Source of the DNA: Guyanagaster necrorhizus
Lineage: Eukaryota; Basidiomycota; Agaricomycetes; Agaricales; Physalacriaceae
Assembly (NCBI RefSeq): GCF_019112545.1
Contig: NW_025064884.1
Coordinates: forward strand, 1,624,032-1,688,031
Reading direction: 5' to 3'
Length of the DNA stretch: 64,000 nucleotides
Positions 45,099-57,597 of the stretch are shown piece after piece. Every line of letters begins with the position of its first letter. Position 1 is the first letter of the stretch. The notes beneath the pieces are model-generated. The model was not told where the DNA came from. It did not search any database and saw only the letters and a program-made list of their open reading frames with translations. The position numbers and the translations under genes are program-made.

Positions 45099-45496
45099 TA
45101 TTCCGACCGATTTTATACATCTTCTCACTTTTTGTTTCTCAGAGCGCTACTGCATACGGAAGGCTTTCGACCAAGTAGTCTTGTAATTGCCTACTCATTT
45201 GCGTGGTATTATAAGAATATTTGTCAGAACGGACAGACCACCCTTATAGCGCGCGTTAACGCATCCTGAAAGCTATGTTACTACAGGCCTGAGGATCAGA
45301 AAACGACCCAGCAGTAGGAATACCGTCTATATTTGCGTCGGAGTCCAAGAAAAAGTGAGTTATGATGGTCCTCAACATGTTTACGGCGAAAAATACTATA
45401 GCGGGCAAGAACTGCATGCTTAGTCAAGTGTAGGGGTAGCATCAAGTGTATCATTCAGATGACATTAGTTAAGCGTCACGTACAGAAAGCTAGTTA
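45099..45496. other. Intergenic between F-box pseudogene and P450
   Basis: Convergent 3' ends. Nothing is recognised. Confidence 0.4.
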
Positions 45497-47645
45497 TTAT
45501 GCATATTCGCCTCCACAGCTAGTCGCACGCTTCCTGAACAGCACCTTGCTGCTCTTATTAGGAAACCGGTCGAAGAGGAACGATCCACTTTCTGGAACCT
45601 TGTCCATCTTCACGTCAAAGTTCAGAAGAACATGGGACAGAAGGGCCTTCAACTCAGTCACAGCGAAAAAGCGTCCTGGGCTATGATGTGAAGTCAGACC
45701 CAACCTCTAGGTATTTCGACATGACTCACCATGCTGGTCGTCCGTTGCCAAAGAAAATATAATCAAGAGTGGGCGTAACCATCTGATGACGGATACCTTC
45801 GCCTTCCCTCTTCCTTAAATCAGAAAACCTCCACGGCTTGAATTCCAGCGGGTCTTGGTAGTTCTCCTGCATGGATGATCGTGATGAGAAGGAACCTCAG
45901 CGATGACATACACGCTTTATGTTTACCTCGCACATATGCGTGGAGTCAGCGGCGACAGAAAGGTGATAGCCCGCAGGGACAACGGTGCCATCTGAAAACA
46001 CGAAATCCTTCTTGACCAAGCGATTCATCTTAACTGTACTCTGTTGTCAGCATGGATGTCACTACAAGCTAGAGAAGCATGAGCTCACGGATACCCAGGC
46101 CACCATAGAGTCTCTGAGCTTCCTGCAAGAAACTGTCGAGCTGGTTCATCTTTCCCATCGCAGATTTCGTCCAGCCTTCTTCCGTGATGATTGTCTCCAC
46201 TTCACTTCGGAGGGTCTGAGCATATTCTGGATGTGCAGCCAATGCAAAAAGAGCGGTGGTGAATGACTGGGAGCATATGGTTAGTAGCCACTCAAAACTT
46301 TGGAATCAATGAATGTACCATGGAGGTTGTATGAATAGCCGCAAAGTTCATGAAAAGCATTCGAGCAATCAAGTCTGGCACTGTACGCCTCTCGCTATTG
46401 CCGTTGCTTCCGTCAATGAGCCACGAAAGCAGATCATTCTGTCACCGTATGAGACGAAGTTTTAGGAAGACTGGTTTGAATCTTTACCGGTTTTTCCGGC
46501 CAGTCTTTGCCGTGCACGTCGTCCTGGTGTAGTCGTTCCTGTATGTTAACACCAAGAAGTTTTTCCATCTTGAACGTAGCACGTCTGCGAGGCGTAAAGA
46601 CGGACCCTACAATTCTAATCGTGCAGGGTCACTATGGGTCAGCCTCGTCAGGATCTGGCTAGACGAGCTCACGTACGGCTTCAAGATAGAAGGAAAAAGG
46701 TTGATAACGTGAGCGCAGGCCACGACGTCGACAGTGAAATCGATATTGAGTTTGATATAATCGGGGTTGCGGCCTTGAGTATAAGTTCGTATCAGAAAGA
46801 CGTTCAAAGATGGAGGAGCGACTAACAGAGAGGAAGACCAACAAACATCCGGTTGCTTGCTCTACACACGATTTGCAAAATTGTTTTGTATGCGGGGACC
46901 CCGGTCCAGTCTACAAGTATAAGACAAGATTGCCCGACAGAAGAATGTAAGAAAGTATACCTTCGGTCATTGGTATATTGTCTTTGAAGGCCATTTTAAT
47001 TTCATCCTGAACATCCGCAAAACACGCGGAGATATTACGCGTCAAGGAGCTACGTATAACGTCTGCATGATAGGTGTCGGCCGCGACACTGGGGCCCATC
47101 GTGTAGTCCACCTGGAAAATCTGTAATCATTGGTATGAAAATCGCGCTATAAATTGAAGGCAAGGAGGCAGGCTCACATCCTGGGCTGCGCCCACGAAAG
47201 ATAATTGCTCGTGTGAGGCTTTTCGGATGTCATCAATCTTCTCGGCCCCACTAACAACTACCATCCATTTGTCGAGCAACGGCACTTTGAATGTTCCGCC
47301 GTAGTACTGGCGAAAAAATGAGTCACAACGAATACTGGCGAGACGAGCCTGCATATACCATCGCGTAACCCTCTCGGACAATCTCCTCCCCGTGAAAGAC
47401 AAACCTAAAGGCATCTATCCAAGACGCAATAATGCCGGATGACCCGACTGTAGGAATCTCTTTCAGCTGCAATGACATTAGCCTACACCAAGGATTAAGT
47501 TGCTATAATAAAACAGACCTTTGCTCTGACGATGATAGCCTTTCGAAGTTGCCAGGCAAGTAGAAATACAACGGCCAAACCCAAACTGCGTAGCAGTAAG
47601 GCACTGTCTAGTCGTACCCCATCGATGTGTTCTTGGAGAGCCATT
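45497..47645 (-). CDS. Cytochrome P450 monooxygenase, ent-kaurene-oxidase-like
   Basis: Heme-thiolate monooxygenase anchored in the ER. The ATG at 47643-47645 opens MALQEHIDGVRLDSALLLRS with a membrane anchor. Next come IPTVGSSGIIASWIDAFRF, GGTFKVPLLDKWMVVVSGAE and MGPSVAADTYHADVIRSSLT. The I-helix reads MLFMNFAAIHTTSM, with A-I-H-T-T-S in place of the usual AGxDT. This substitution is typical of fungal ent-kaurene-oxidase-like and related P450s. The ExxR motif is EAQR. The heme-binding loop FFGNGRPACPGRFFA forms across a GT-AG intron. About ten short introns and a length of about 500-520 residues fit. The substrate is unknown. Confidence 0.85.
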
Positions 47646-48429
47646 TGTTGGGAGAAACCTCAGAAGACTAGGGTTTATATACGAACTCACGGCTGGCAGA
47701 GTCAGCACTTCTACATGTACCACGGGACCGCTGACACACTGTTCATTTGTAGGAAGTAGCAGCCCGTGGGCTCGTCTGTCACTGGGATGACTGATCATGC
47801 GATATTATTGTCGTTAGATGTTTTCAGACCATCGCAAAAGTACTGTGAAGCGACACACCAGATAGATAGTTGAGCCATGTTCGAAAAGGCCGGTGAGTAT
47901 CGTGGTTTACTCAGAGATCGACGTTCAGCTCCCAGTCACCGTCTGTGTGCGGTAGCGTTCATTACCTTCTGTACACATTATCCGTCTCTTCGGGGGGACA
48001 GTACGTAATGCTTCGTATTGGAAACACCCAGCCAAATATCCAGTCCATGTCAGTCGACATCTCTTCTAGAAAAGCATATGGTCGTAGCGGCGCTCCTGCC
48101 TGTGGCATTCTCCAAAGATGAAGCGACGGACATTGTAGCGCTTCTGTGTAGGTCTAAGGACATATCGTGGCAAGGTCCTTTCTCCAGAAAATCTTGAGCC
48201 GATGATCCTGAACGCACGACAGGGTACTTCATTCGGAAAATGGCCAACAATATGCGCGTGAAAATGCTCCCGTGAATTATCATTCTGATGGCTGGGAGTG
48301 TTGTTGCGGAGGCATTCTTGGGACCGCCATCCATCCATCTTGACGCAAAAGGCCCTATTTCAATGGGCGAGGTAGAGAAGCTACGTAGAGATGGCATAAG
48401 TCTCAGTCCTCTCTTCCTAAAGTAAACAT
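47646..48429. other. Intergenic upstream of the P450
   Basis: One open stretch on minus (48050-48436) has no recognisable motif. No gene is supported. Confidence 0.4.
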
Positions 48430-48650
48430 GCTTCAAAAAAACCAGAACAATCCGTCAGCTCTACTGACGTTCCATATGTCCCACAGAATCTGTCCAAGTC
48501 GAGACGATGACGGCCTTCCGTACCATCCACTCCAGATGGAGACGGTTGCGGACATCGAAGTGCATCCTTCTTCGTATCTTTTACCCACCGGATCTTGGCG
48601 ACGTCCGGGACCTGCGTCTACGAAACATACAATGGACAGTAACATTAGAG
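48430..48650 (-). repeat. Second diverged partial copy of the inverted-repeat unit
   Basis: The minus strand contains ACCGTCTCCATCTGGAGTGG (reading ATVSIWSG), matching ACCGTCTCTATTTGGAGCGG of the right arm near 40012. About 120 bp further on, GTAGAGCTGACGGATTGTTCTG resembles ATAAAGCTGATAGGGCGTTCTG. The order and spacing are kept, so it is a relic of the same unit. Confidence 0.45.
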
Positions 48651-49544
48651 CGGGTTCTCCGTAGGCTCACCATCAAATGTGCTGCCACGTGGGTGTTGAA
48701 GTCATTCGCATTCTTTTGCGAGGCAGTCAAGCCTTGCTCCTCTCCAGGCGCAAGGCAAACGCGGAACCTAATAAACCCCACATGAAAGTCTTTGTTCAGG
48801 GATTGGGTCAGTGTCCTGTGTAGTGCCAAATGTGCAAAAATTCGTAGTATCAATGTTCCTTTTTCTACTGTCCAGAGTACAGATACTGAAAGAAGCATAT
48901 AAGGGTGTTGTTAGCAACTCAAGTATTCACCAAACGTTACTCTACCTAGTCAACAACATCCGCTGCTTTAGCATCACGTGCATCTCAGGATTCCAGTCAC
49001 GCCCATCGCGGCCATCCAAGTTTATTCGCCGGAAGAAGACTGCGGACTGTAAACCACGGTGTCGTTATTTAATTGACCTTGATCGCTTCTCCGTCCTATA
49101 CTGTCCTATATTGTTGACGACAATGGCCCATGGAATTGAATGACCTGTCTTGCCTACTAAAATCAGTTGCTCTGCGGTAGTAAATGAGAGGCGAGCTCAC
49201 CAAGACCTCCACCGCGGTGATCCTGTCTGAGTCTTCACCCTTAAGGTATAGGCTTTTCATAGTGCACTTCTAGCACAGCGTCAGTGTGCTGACCAACTAA
49301 GTATGGGTTAGCAGAGCGAAATCTCTCACTGAAAGGTATGGGCTACAGAACCCATTTACCTGTGAACAGGGTTGGCGGGTCCCAAAATCTATGGTATCAA
49401 GATTTATGGGTTAGGAGGGTTTCGACTGTACTGGCTCAATCTTTGCTGAGACACAATGTTATATAGTACAGTATTCAAATCATACCTACATTCCATTATT
49501 TCCATGTCATATCTAATGATTCCAAACAGTTCAACACCTTACAT
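48651..49544. other. Intergenic, no gene recognised
   Basis: Scattered short open stretches without motifs. No RNA or repeat feature is seen. Confidence 0.4.
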
Positions 49545-51355
49545 CTACAACTTACCAATACAGATATCCAGCCACTCCTTGAATATCCCAGCATATAAAT
49601 CCATATTCTCCTGCGAGAGCCATTTCCGCCCCGAAGACCACGAAAAGTTAATCCGACCGGCGTATTGCCAGCATATAGGGACGATAAGCGGATGGGTGAC
49701 CCGGATGGTGTGATATTGTCCTAGGACGGCCAATTCATCGGCGAGCGCGCCTGTCTCAGGGACAAACGGATTGAGGATATCCATAGCGTGATAGTCACCG
49801 ATGGAAGATATCATAGGTACCCGCATGTGGAACGCCGAGTTGTCATGTAGGCCCTCGTCGAGCGCAAATTGCCGGTCTACCTCCCGTTGGAAGACTGCGG
49901 TCCAGTCGGACTGGTAGATAATAAGAAGAGGGAGGAGAAACGAATAGTGGTTACCTACCGGGGTGCTCTTCGCAACGGAGTTGCTCATCTTGACGATTCC
50001 ATCCCAGAGGACCTCGTCAGTCGCGGTACGTTGTATCTTTCCGGCCTCCTTGTCGAATCCGACAGCTTTGTGCATGGTAGCCATGTCAAACAACAGATTC
50101 GTACCCTCACAGCCGAAGAGAAGGGCACCATTTTCGAGGGTCGAGTATTCGCCGGGGAGTTTGTGACGCTAAGGACATGAAATTTGGCAGCAAAGAATTA
50201 GAACGACTGACTTACATGGTTAATGAAGTAGAAACCAATGAGGAAATGCGAGGCCTGCTCGTAAGCGCCGATATTCTTGGCGGCTAGCTCACCGTTGTCT
50301 GACTTGAGAGCGATCTGCAGGGTGGACTCTATTTCCGCAAGGGCGAGGAGTGCGAGCATGAGGTCGGTAACCGTTACGCCACGTGCGCGACACACTTGAC
50401 GATAGCGAGCCGTCTCCTCAGGCGTAAGGCTAAGCAAAGCGTTGACATTATTCGCCTCATTAGCGTTCGTATGATCGGCGTCCACTACCGCCGGTAGGAA
50501 GGGGATCTGTGGAACATATCAATGTTCTGCGGAGAAGAAAGGGACAAAGCTCGACATACGAATCCCGGAGGAGGAGCGGGGGCGGCTTTGGGTTCTGGAG
50601 CCTGATCCAGAGGTAACTGGGCCGCTAGAATAAGCGTGGGTGCAAGGCGGATAGGTTCTGAACCTCAGTCGATATCTGGTGCGCCTGTAGGTGTCTTGAG
50701 CTCTTCGAGCGTCCAGGTCAAGATATATTCTAGTAATTTCATGAGAGAGCGTCCATCTATACTATTATGCGGCGCGAGGTAACTGGAAGATATTTAATTA
50801 GTGACTGATGCAGTGAACAGTGGCCCACTCACCCGATGTGCCAATCACCGGGAGTTTCCGCGGACGGTACGAAATGTAGCTGGACAATATACAGACCATC
50901 GCTGCACTTCCACCACTTGTCCTCGAGCATCAAGTCCGTCTGCAGGAGTGTCTTGGGTTCCTCGTGCCAGAATATCGTCTCCTCAGCCCATGCCTGCGCC
51001 TCGACAGCTGTGGGTACTTGGTATTCAAACCAGTAGTGGCCGTCGTGCTTCGTTTGCCTGCACGCGATGGTGGGGGACAGGTGGCGGGCCTTGATCCAAG
51101 CTTTCTGGACGGGCAGCTCTAGCTCGGCGCGAGAACGGGGCGGTGTGAACCGAGCAGTCAAGGTCCCCGCATACATTGTAAAACCTTCACCATGGTCACT
51201 AGATACGGCATGTCAGGGTCGAGCATCGAGAAAGGAAAAAGGAATTCTCACACAAAGTAGGCAGCCTGAGCTTCCTGGCCATAGAGCCTTCGTGTCCACA
51301 GCTTTCCATCTGCGGTACCGAATTTGAGATCAGTAGGACTCAATGATGCAGACAT
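49545..51355 (-). CDS. Acyltransferase of the BAHD/alcohol-acetyltransferase superfamily
   Basis: Probably transfers an acyl group from acyl-CoA to an alcohol or hydroxylated metabolite in the cytosol. The start is taken at 51353-51355 (MSASLSPTDLKFGTADGKLW, then TRRLYGQEAQAAYFV); an in-frame ATG at 51430 is also possible. Further exons read TIACRQTKHDGHYWFEYQVP, ETPGDWHIG and, across an intron, SYLAPHNSIDGRSLMKLLEY. The HNSIDG near 50750-50770 stands where the HxxxDG catalytic motif belongs. Then come LLSLTPEETARYRQVCRARG and VTVTDLMLALLALAE, and a C-terminal exon with INFSWSSGRKWLSQENMDLY. It is divergent from the plus-strand P450 at 51744, with about 390 bp between them, so they may share a promoter. 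Confidence 0.7.
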
Positions 51356-51743
51356 GGAGCGGGAGCGGTGACGGTAACCTGACCGTCCATTGAGATTTAT
51401 TAAATAATTTAATGGATTTGTATTCCGCATGCTATCACGGCAGGAGGCATCAGAAAGAATCTAACGAAAGATAGGAGCTTGGTCAGTTCCTGCTAAATCG
51501 AATAACCGGCCCGGAAGCAATTCCTACGTGACCACCGTGATTTCCTAAAGTGGCCAAGTTGGACCTTGATCCCTTCGCACCACTACCGTGCCTACGCAAT
51601 ATCAGAAGACGCCCTAAGACGCTTTTTGAAACTTCGTTCTTGACATGTGGCCCCTAGTGGATCATTAAAGTAGTCCCGCATTTCCCCCCATCTCTTGGGC
51701 TATTATTTTCCTCCATCTTCTGAAGATATCTCCCGCTGCAAAC

Positions 51744-53703
51744 ATGGATCGTCCCGTTGATGGAATCAATGCCAGTTTCGCCAGCACCTTGTGGTTTCTC
51801 TCAGGGAAATATTTGATGACACTGGCCTGTTCCTGGCTGGCGATTGTCGTGTTCTACCGACTCTATTTTCACCCGTTGGCCAGATTCCCTGGTCCAAAAT
51901 TCGCTGCGATTTCGAGTCTATACCATTTCTACTACGATGTGGTTCAGGGGGGAGAAATGTTGTCGAAATTGGCAGAATTGCACAAGATTTACGGTAAGTA
52001 TGTTGTCTGTATTACTTTGAGCGGCCCTCTCATTATCCCCGTATAGGTCCTGTCGTCCGTTATGGACCCAACTCCGTATGCGGCTTCTTGAGGTTTTCAG
52101 GACCTTTGACTGACCGTTGGTCTTCAGCTGCACTTCAGTGAACGCCTAGCATACGGCGATATCTATCGAACGGGAACGAATCTAACGAAGGAGCCATTCT
52201 TCTACAAATGTTTCTATTTCACAGAGGCCTCCTTTGGATTTACAGATCCTCAGAAGCACAAGGCGCGTCGCGAGATGATGGCGCCCTTCCTCCATCGACG
52301 GGCGGTACTTCGACTTGAAGGTGTTGTTCAAGCAACTGCAAGTCCAGTTACCTAACATGCCGAGAAGCGATCGTCTAATATTACGACAGGTTGATAAGCT
52401 AGTATCTCGCCTATCTGAGAATGCCGACGAACCTGTTGACTTTTATTTTGCCTTCCGCGCTGTCGCTCTTGAAGTCATCGCCACCTATTGCTTTGGTCAA
52501 TCGTTTGGTTGTCTCGATGTACCTGGTTTCCGTCACCAACTTCTTCTAAACATTGCCATCCAGATCCAGAACCTTTGGGTCTGGAAATGGTTCCCCCTGC
52601 TTCCCGTAGTTCTCATGAACTTGCCGGACTTTATCATTCTTAGACTTGACCCTACTTTGCGTGCCAATCTCGACCTTCGTGATATGCTCACGAAGCAAAT
52701 CGACAACTTTGTGGATAATGAAGATAATCTTAAAAACAATGCACACGAAGTGATTTACCACCATTTGTTGCATCCAAGCTCGGAGAGACATACGAGGCCA
52801 TCCAAGAGTTCTCTCCTGGACGAGGTAACGTTTTATCGTCGCTTCACGTATTTACTGCCTGACTAGTATGCCATTGCTAGGCAATGCTTCTAATTGAGGC
52901 GGGAAGTGATACCGTTGGAAACACATGCTACACCGGGACGTTCTACGGACTCAATGATCTCTACATCTACAAGAAGCTAACGGCAGAGCTCCAAGACGTA
53001 TGGCCCGATCAGAACCAGCCTATGTCTCTTCAATCGCTTGAGAAACTGCCCTACCTTGTAAGGAAGAATTGTCGTCAATCCAGTTGGTCTGTATTCTCAA
53101 TCATTCCCTAGACTGCCTTTATCAAGGAATCCCTTCGCCTAAGTCATGGGGTAGTCACTGCGCTACCTCGCGTTGTGCAGAAAGCAACTCGAATCTCCGA
53201 TTATGCCGTCCCAGCAGGAGTACGCGGGTCTTTTCACGTTCGTATGCTTGTCTGAACCCGGTATCAGGTCGACGTGTCGATGGCCGTAAGCTTTGTCCAT
53301 CTCGACCCCGAGGTCTTTAAGGACCCTCTGCATTTCAACCCGGACCGATGGCTCGCTCCAAACGCACAAGAGCTAGAAAACTCCCTAGTGGCTTTTTCAC
53401 GAGGGACGAGGATGTGCGCGGGAATCAAGTGAGACTCGCCCGCCTTTCGTCATGTGTATTTCTGACGGCCGAGGGATAGTCTGGCTTGGGCAGAACTATA
53501 TCTTATCCTCGGCAACGTGTTCCGCAAGCTGGATTTGAAGATATATGATGGCGCGAGGTAAGCGGCGTAGTTTGGTCCCTGATGCCTTGCGCTGACCTTT
53601 TTCATCCTGCAGGGTTGAGGAATTCGCTCATTTCAAGGAGTACTTCGTTCCAGTACACCGGGGACAAAACCTAAAAGCGCATGTGGTGAAGCGGTCTGGT
53701 TGA
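51744..53703 (+). CDS. Cytochrome P450 monooxygenase (trichodiene-oxygenase-like group)
   Basis: The ATG at 51744 opens [21 protein letters not shown] membrane anchor follows, then [40 protein letters not shown] and [25 protein letters not shown] intron (donor GCAAGT) joins EGVVQAT to [20 protein letters not shown]. The I-helix is [13 protein letters not shown] (AGxDT intact). ExxR is ESLR in [14 protein letters not shown]. The PERF-like block is [10 protein letters not shown]. The heme loop is [11 protein letters not shown]. The end is [18 protein letters not shown], stop 53701-53703. All eight or so introns keep frame, so the enzyme looks functional. It belongs to the fungal CYP group around trichothecene-type oxygenases; the substrate is unknown. 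Confidence 0.87.
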
Positions 53704-54643
53704 GAGTATTTTGTAAACGTTTTCCCACTGCTGGGAGGAGACGTCCATACACAGTATGCCCGAAATTAATTTTCGTAACGTAGGAACGAACATCGCTACT
53801 TATAACGAAACTGATTGTCTCCTACTTAAGGTTGGACTGCGCAACATACACCATTTTCTTGATCGACAGCGACCATGACTACGACTGACGCACTTGGTTG
53901 CCGGCGACTTAATACTAATAGCTAGTGCATCTGATAAGCCGACTCGCAAGATTTGCAAGGACCAACTCTCAAAGTCTCAGTCCTACAGGATTAACATTGG
54001 AGCGACATCAACCAGTTATACGTAAAGGAAAAATGCCTAGTCTGGACTGCAAGTCCTGAGTGCACGAGGTTAGCACCTAGTATCGCCAAGTTCCGGAAGC
54101 TTTGAAATTCCTCTCAGTTCCATTTTCCAGAACAAATTCGAATGTGGTACAAATCAAACACCAGGTCCCCGATCAGGAAGTGGAATTTCAGTGTCTCGGT
54201 GCGGATACCAATTAAACCGTAACCGGCTCCGCTATTGCACGCGTCAAAGCACGGATGTCTTTTACATTTTAATCTGATACGAGCCTATGGATAGCGTCAG
54301 GCGCAGTCTGGCTCTAAGTTTTAGGCATCACTTTTGAAAAGTCCAGGACAGGCTGGCACCTACAACTATATTTCACGGATTTCAGGGTTGCGTTGCGACA
54401 TGCGCTTGTGTCGCAACACGACAGGCGTATCGGTTTCCCACGCACTCCAGATTTTTTGGTTCCCGGATCTGTACTCCGATCCGATCTTTTTTCGATTTTG
54501 AGATGCTGAATCCTGGGACCCTGATTGTTGAATGTCTGTCACGCGAACATATCATTCCAGAAATACTACTAGAGCAGCGGCTAGATCCTACCCTTCAAGT
54601 CTTCTTTCCCTAACCCTCACTTCGACTTCGCTGGCGTTGCTGC
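53704..54643. other. Intergenic with a short hairpin
   Basis: No gene is recognised. GTTGCGAC (54392-54399) and GTCGCAAC (54410-54417) form an 8-bp perfect stem with a 10-nt loop. Confidence 0.5.
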
Positions 54644-56435
54644 CATGACCAGTCCTATTGCGATTAGTGAGTTGTTCTGCACTGTGAGAAGGAGTGCCGC
54701 TTATCGGAGGGTGTAATTGCAGCACATGGACCAGCCCTAGTGGGGATTTTCCTTGCATGTATACTCTACGGCATAATGCTGCTCCAGTGTTTTTCATTCT
54801 GGACACATTTCTCAAAGTGAGCTCGTTATTCCCCTTATAGCGTTTACTTACAACGATTCGTTGGGTCGCAGAGACAGAGTATGGCTTAAATGCTACGTAT
54901 GTGGCTTCCTACAAAGCGTTTTTCTATCGCGGACATGCTAACTTCAGAGGCGAATTTAGGTTGGGCTCCTGCTTTTCACCGATACATTAAGGTTCATTAT
55001 ATTTCTGTGTTATTCCAATCACAGTATTGATTTCATTCCCAGTACGATATTTGCAATGTGGTGGATATACAATCTGCTCGTAAACAATTTCGGTGCACAT
55101 CTTCCAATATTTTCGCGACGTTCTCTTATTAACGGTCGGCTTGTTCAGAGAACCTCACTGCATTTGCTAATGCCGATTGGCGTACGTGTATTGGCCCTTT
55201 GAAGAACTACAAATATCTGATTCTTAGACGTGGACAGTTCTTGCGGCTGGTACGCGCCCCACCTTTGATCTATTTTCTGGCTTTGCTCACATACTCTCAC
55301 TAAATAAGACCCTCCCCTCGTTGTGAGTGCCTTATAGCCTTTGGTTGGACATGCGTTGACGGCCTTTTGCTTCAGGGTATCACGGGGACGTTTTGCCAGC
55401 TTTTCTTTGCATGGCGGATAAAAGTGTTGACAGGCAAGTTGTGGCTTACTGCCATTGTCGTCACGTTGTCTATTATTTCTGGGCTTTCCGCCATTGGATC
55501 TGGTATCGCTGTTTCGTGGGTCGTCAAGCTAGCGGATTTTACCAAATTCGAATCCATCGGATGCCTGTGGTTGGCCACAACGGCTGCCGTTGATATCCTT
55601 ATTACCGTTATAATGTCACTGAATCTTGTGAGTACATCAAGCGTTCTATTGCTTTTTATTGAGTCTCATGTAGAACCAACGACGAACCGGGTTCAGAGCG
55701 ACGGATAAAATGCTCAATAAAATTGTGCGAGGTAAAATTTGCAACCAGGGTGTATTGCCTTTCCAAGTCCTCATCACGCTTTCATAGCGACCGTAGCGAA
55801 CGGTCTGTTGACGACGGTATTTGCTATCGTGGAATTGTCACTTTATGTCGGAAAGGTGTGTTTACATCTATGACTTTTTTCCACCGCAGCGCTGAGATAG
55901 ATGCATTTTCAGCCTAATACGGGCTTGCATATAGGATTTAGCTTCGTTCTGGTATGTATAACCGTTGTCAGTGTGACTCCATAGGTTCAAACACCTGCAT
56001 TCGACAGCCGAAGCTTTACTGCAACTCCGTTCTTTCCAGTGCGTTATTCCATGTAGCTATCTTCTGGGTATCTAACAGCAGAGTCACACAGGCCTAAACG
56101 CAAGGAAGTCTACTTCACCGTCGTCAACGGACAACACGTCGAGTCATATATCAGGGCAAGTGAGTATGGTTTCAGAACCTACGTCAAGCCTCTTATCGTC
56201 CTCTTAGCGTCCACTCCCTGCTACCGGGGGACATTCGACTCGAAATGATGCAGTGAGTCCTAGGATAAACGATTGCCCTGTGCCCTTTACTGATGTCATT
56301 TCAAAGCTCGTCATCACGGTGAACACGGAACACCATGAAATGTATGATCTTAACAACTACAATGGCAAAGGCAACTCGGAATGGGACGACAGCGCGGAGG
56401 CTGGTTCGCACCGAACCAAACAGATCGAAGTTTAA
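54644..56435 (+). CDS. DUF6534-type multi-pass membrane protein
   Basis: Second member of this family in the window. The ATG at 54644 opens MTSPIAI. After a GTGAGT...TTGCAG intron comes HGPALVGIFLACILYGIMLL. Later segments read GITGTFCQLFFAWRIKVLTG, KLWLTAIVVTLSIISGLSA and GCLWLATTAAVDILITVIMS. RRTGFRATDKMLNKIVR follows, then VANGLLTTVFAIVELSLYV, and across two short introns LPKLYCNSVLSSLNARKS, the family's LYxNSxLxxLNAR hallmark. The C-terminal tail (DVISKLVITVNTEHHEMYDL) ends at 56435. No stop lies in the inferred exons. Function unknown. Confidence 0.75.
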
Positions 56436-57597
56436 ATGCTTCCCTCGTTTGCTTCTCGTGCTCGCTCTTTTGCATGCTTTTGACTTGTCAGTGATTAGAG
56501 GGCTGCGAGTATAAGTTTGCTCTGGTTCATACCCTCTGGATTAGATGTTATACCAAGGGGTATTTATATGTAAATATGTGTACGAAGCCGCGAGGAGCAT
56601 GAGTCGTGTAAATGGCGAGTATTATTTATGATACGTACCTTGTCGCCGTCGGCAAAGCTGGAGCCAGCTTTGTCCACGAAAACATTCATGTTTTTCCCGT
56701 TGATCGTCGGGATTGTCGGCAAACAAACGTGAGAATGAGTTTCCACGTGTAGACAAGGCTGATTTCTTCATTACCACACCACTGTTTTCATCACAGTCGA
56801 GCCTTTCCATTACCCCGCCAGGATCGCGTATCTGAAGGTCGTCAGGTACATAGGATGTGGTATTATGGTGAGTTCATCTTGTTCTAGTATCATTTGACCT
56901 GCCCACCGTGAAGTAGGGACGCTACGCGTTTTCTTCTATGGTCTTTAAATATGTTGTACCGGGAACTTTGGCATTGTGCTCCGGCCATCGTCACTTGGTC
57001 CCACTGCATCAGCATCGTCTGGCTTGAAGATACATGAGAAAATTTTTCGAAGTGCTGAGTGCAGAATGAGATTCATTATGCAGCATGCTGGTGAGTCGCC
57101 TTGCTTTATGTCTGTTGCTTTATGTCCAAAATCATCTAGTTTATACTTTTGCCGTCTTATGACGCGTGCCCAACCGTGTTAGGGGAAGTTTAAGCACTAC
57201 TTGCTCACCATGGTCCGTGATACGAGTCGAAGCATTGGGACGAGCATTTGAAGGCGTATTGTGTTATTCATGGTAAGACACCTTGGCCCTCCTTTCTTTT
57301 TTTCACCTTGCTCCTCGGCCTCAGGATCGGGCGTTGATACGTCGAATCGAGACCTGACGGGGAACGGTGTTGGCTTGCTTGATTCCATTTATAGATACCG
57401 AAGTCAATTCTATTTGTCAATAGAGCGCCGACGACGGTCCGCTGAAGAAGTCACTGAACGCCATGACTCTCTGTTCATGGTCAGCTGTACCAGCACCTGA
57501 GGTTCTTCTCCTTCTCAATGATGGCATCGGTGTTATTCGCGTATGTCATTTCAAACCAAGTGCAGCGACACCAGTAACTGACCCCCAGTCCCACAAG
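56436..57597. other. Intergenic, promoter of the fucosidase gene
   Basis: Nothing is recognised beyond the expected upstream region. Confidence 0.4.

Noticed and set aside
54392..54417. 8-bp stem hairpin GTTGCGAC/GTCGCAAC as a possible terminator or small element
   Set aside because: Too short to be significant in 64 kb, with no T-run, TSD or flanking symmetry. Recorded only as a note in the intergenic entry.
45497..56435. A complete secondary-metabolite gene cluster with its backbone gene
   Set aside because: I searched all frames in this stretch for terpene cyclase, PKS or NRPS motifs by eye and saw none. Only the tailoring-type genes are supported.
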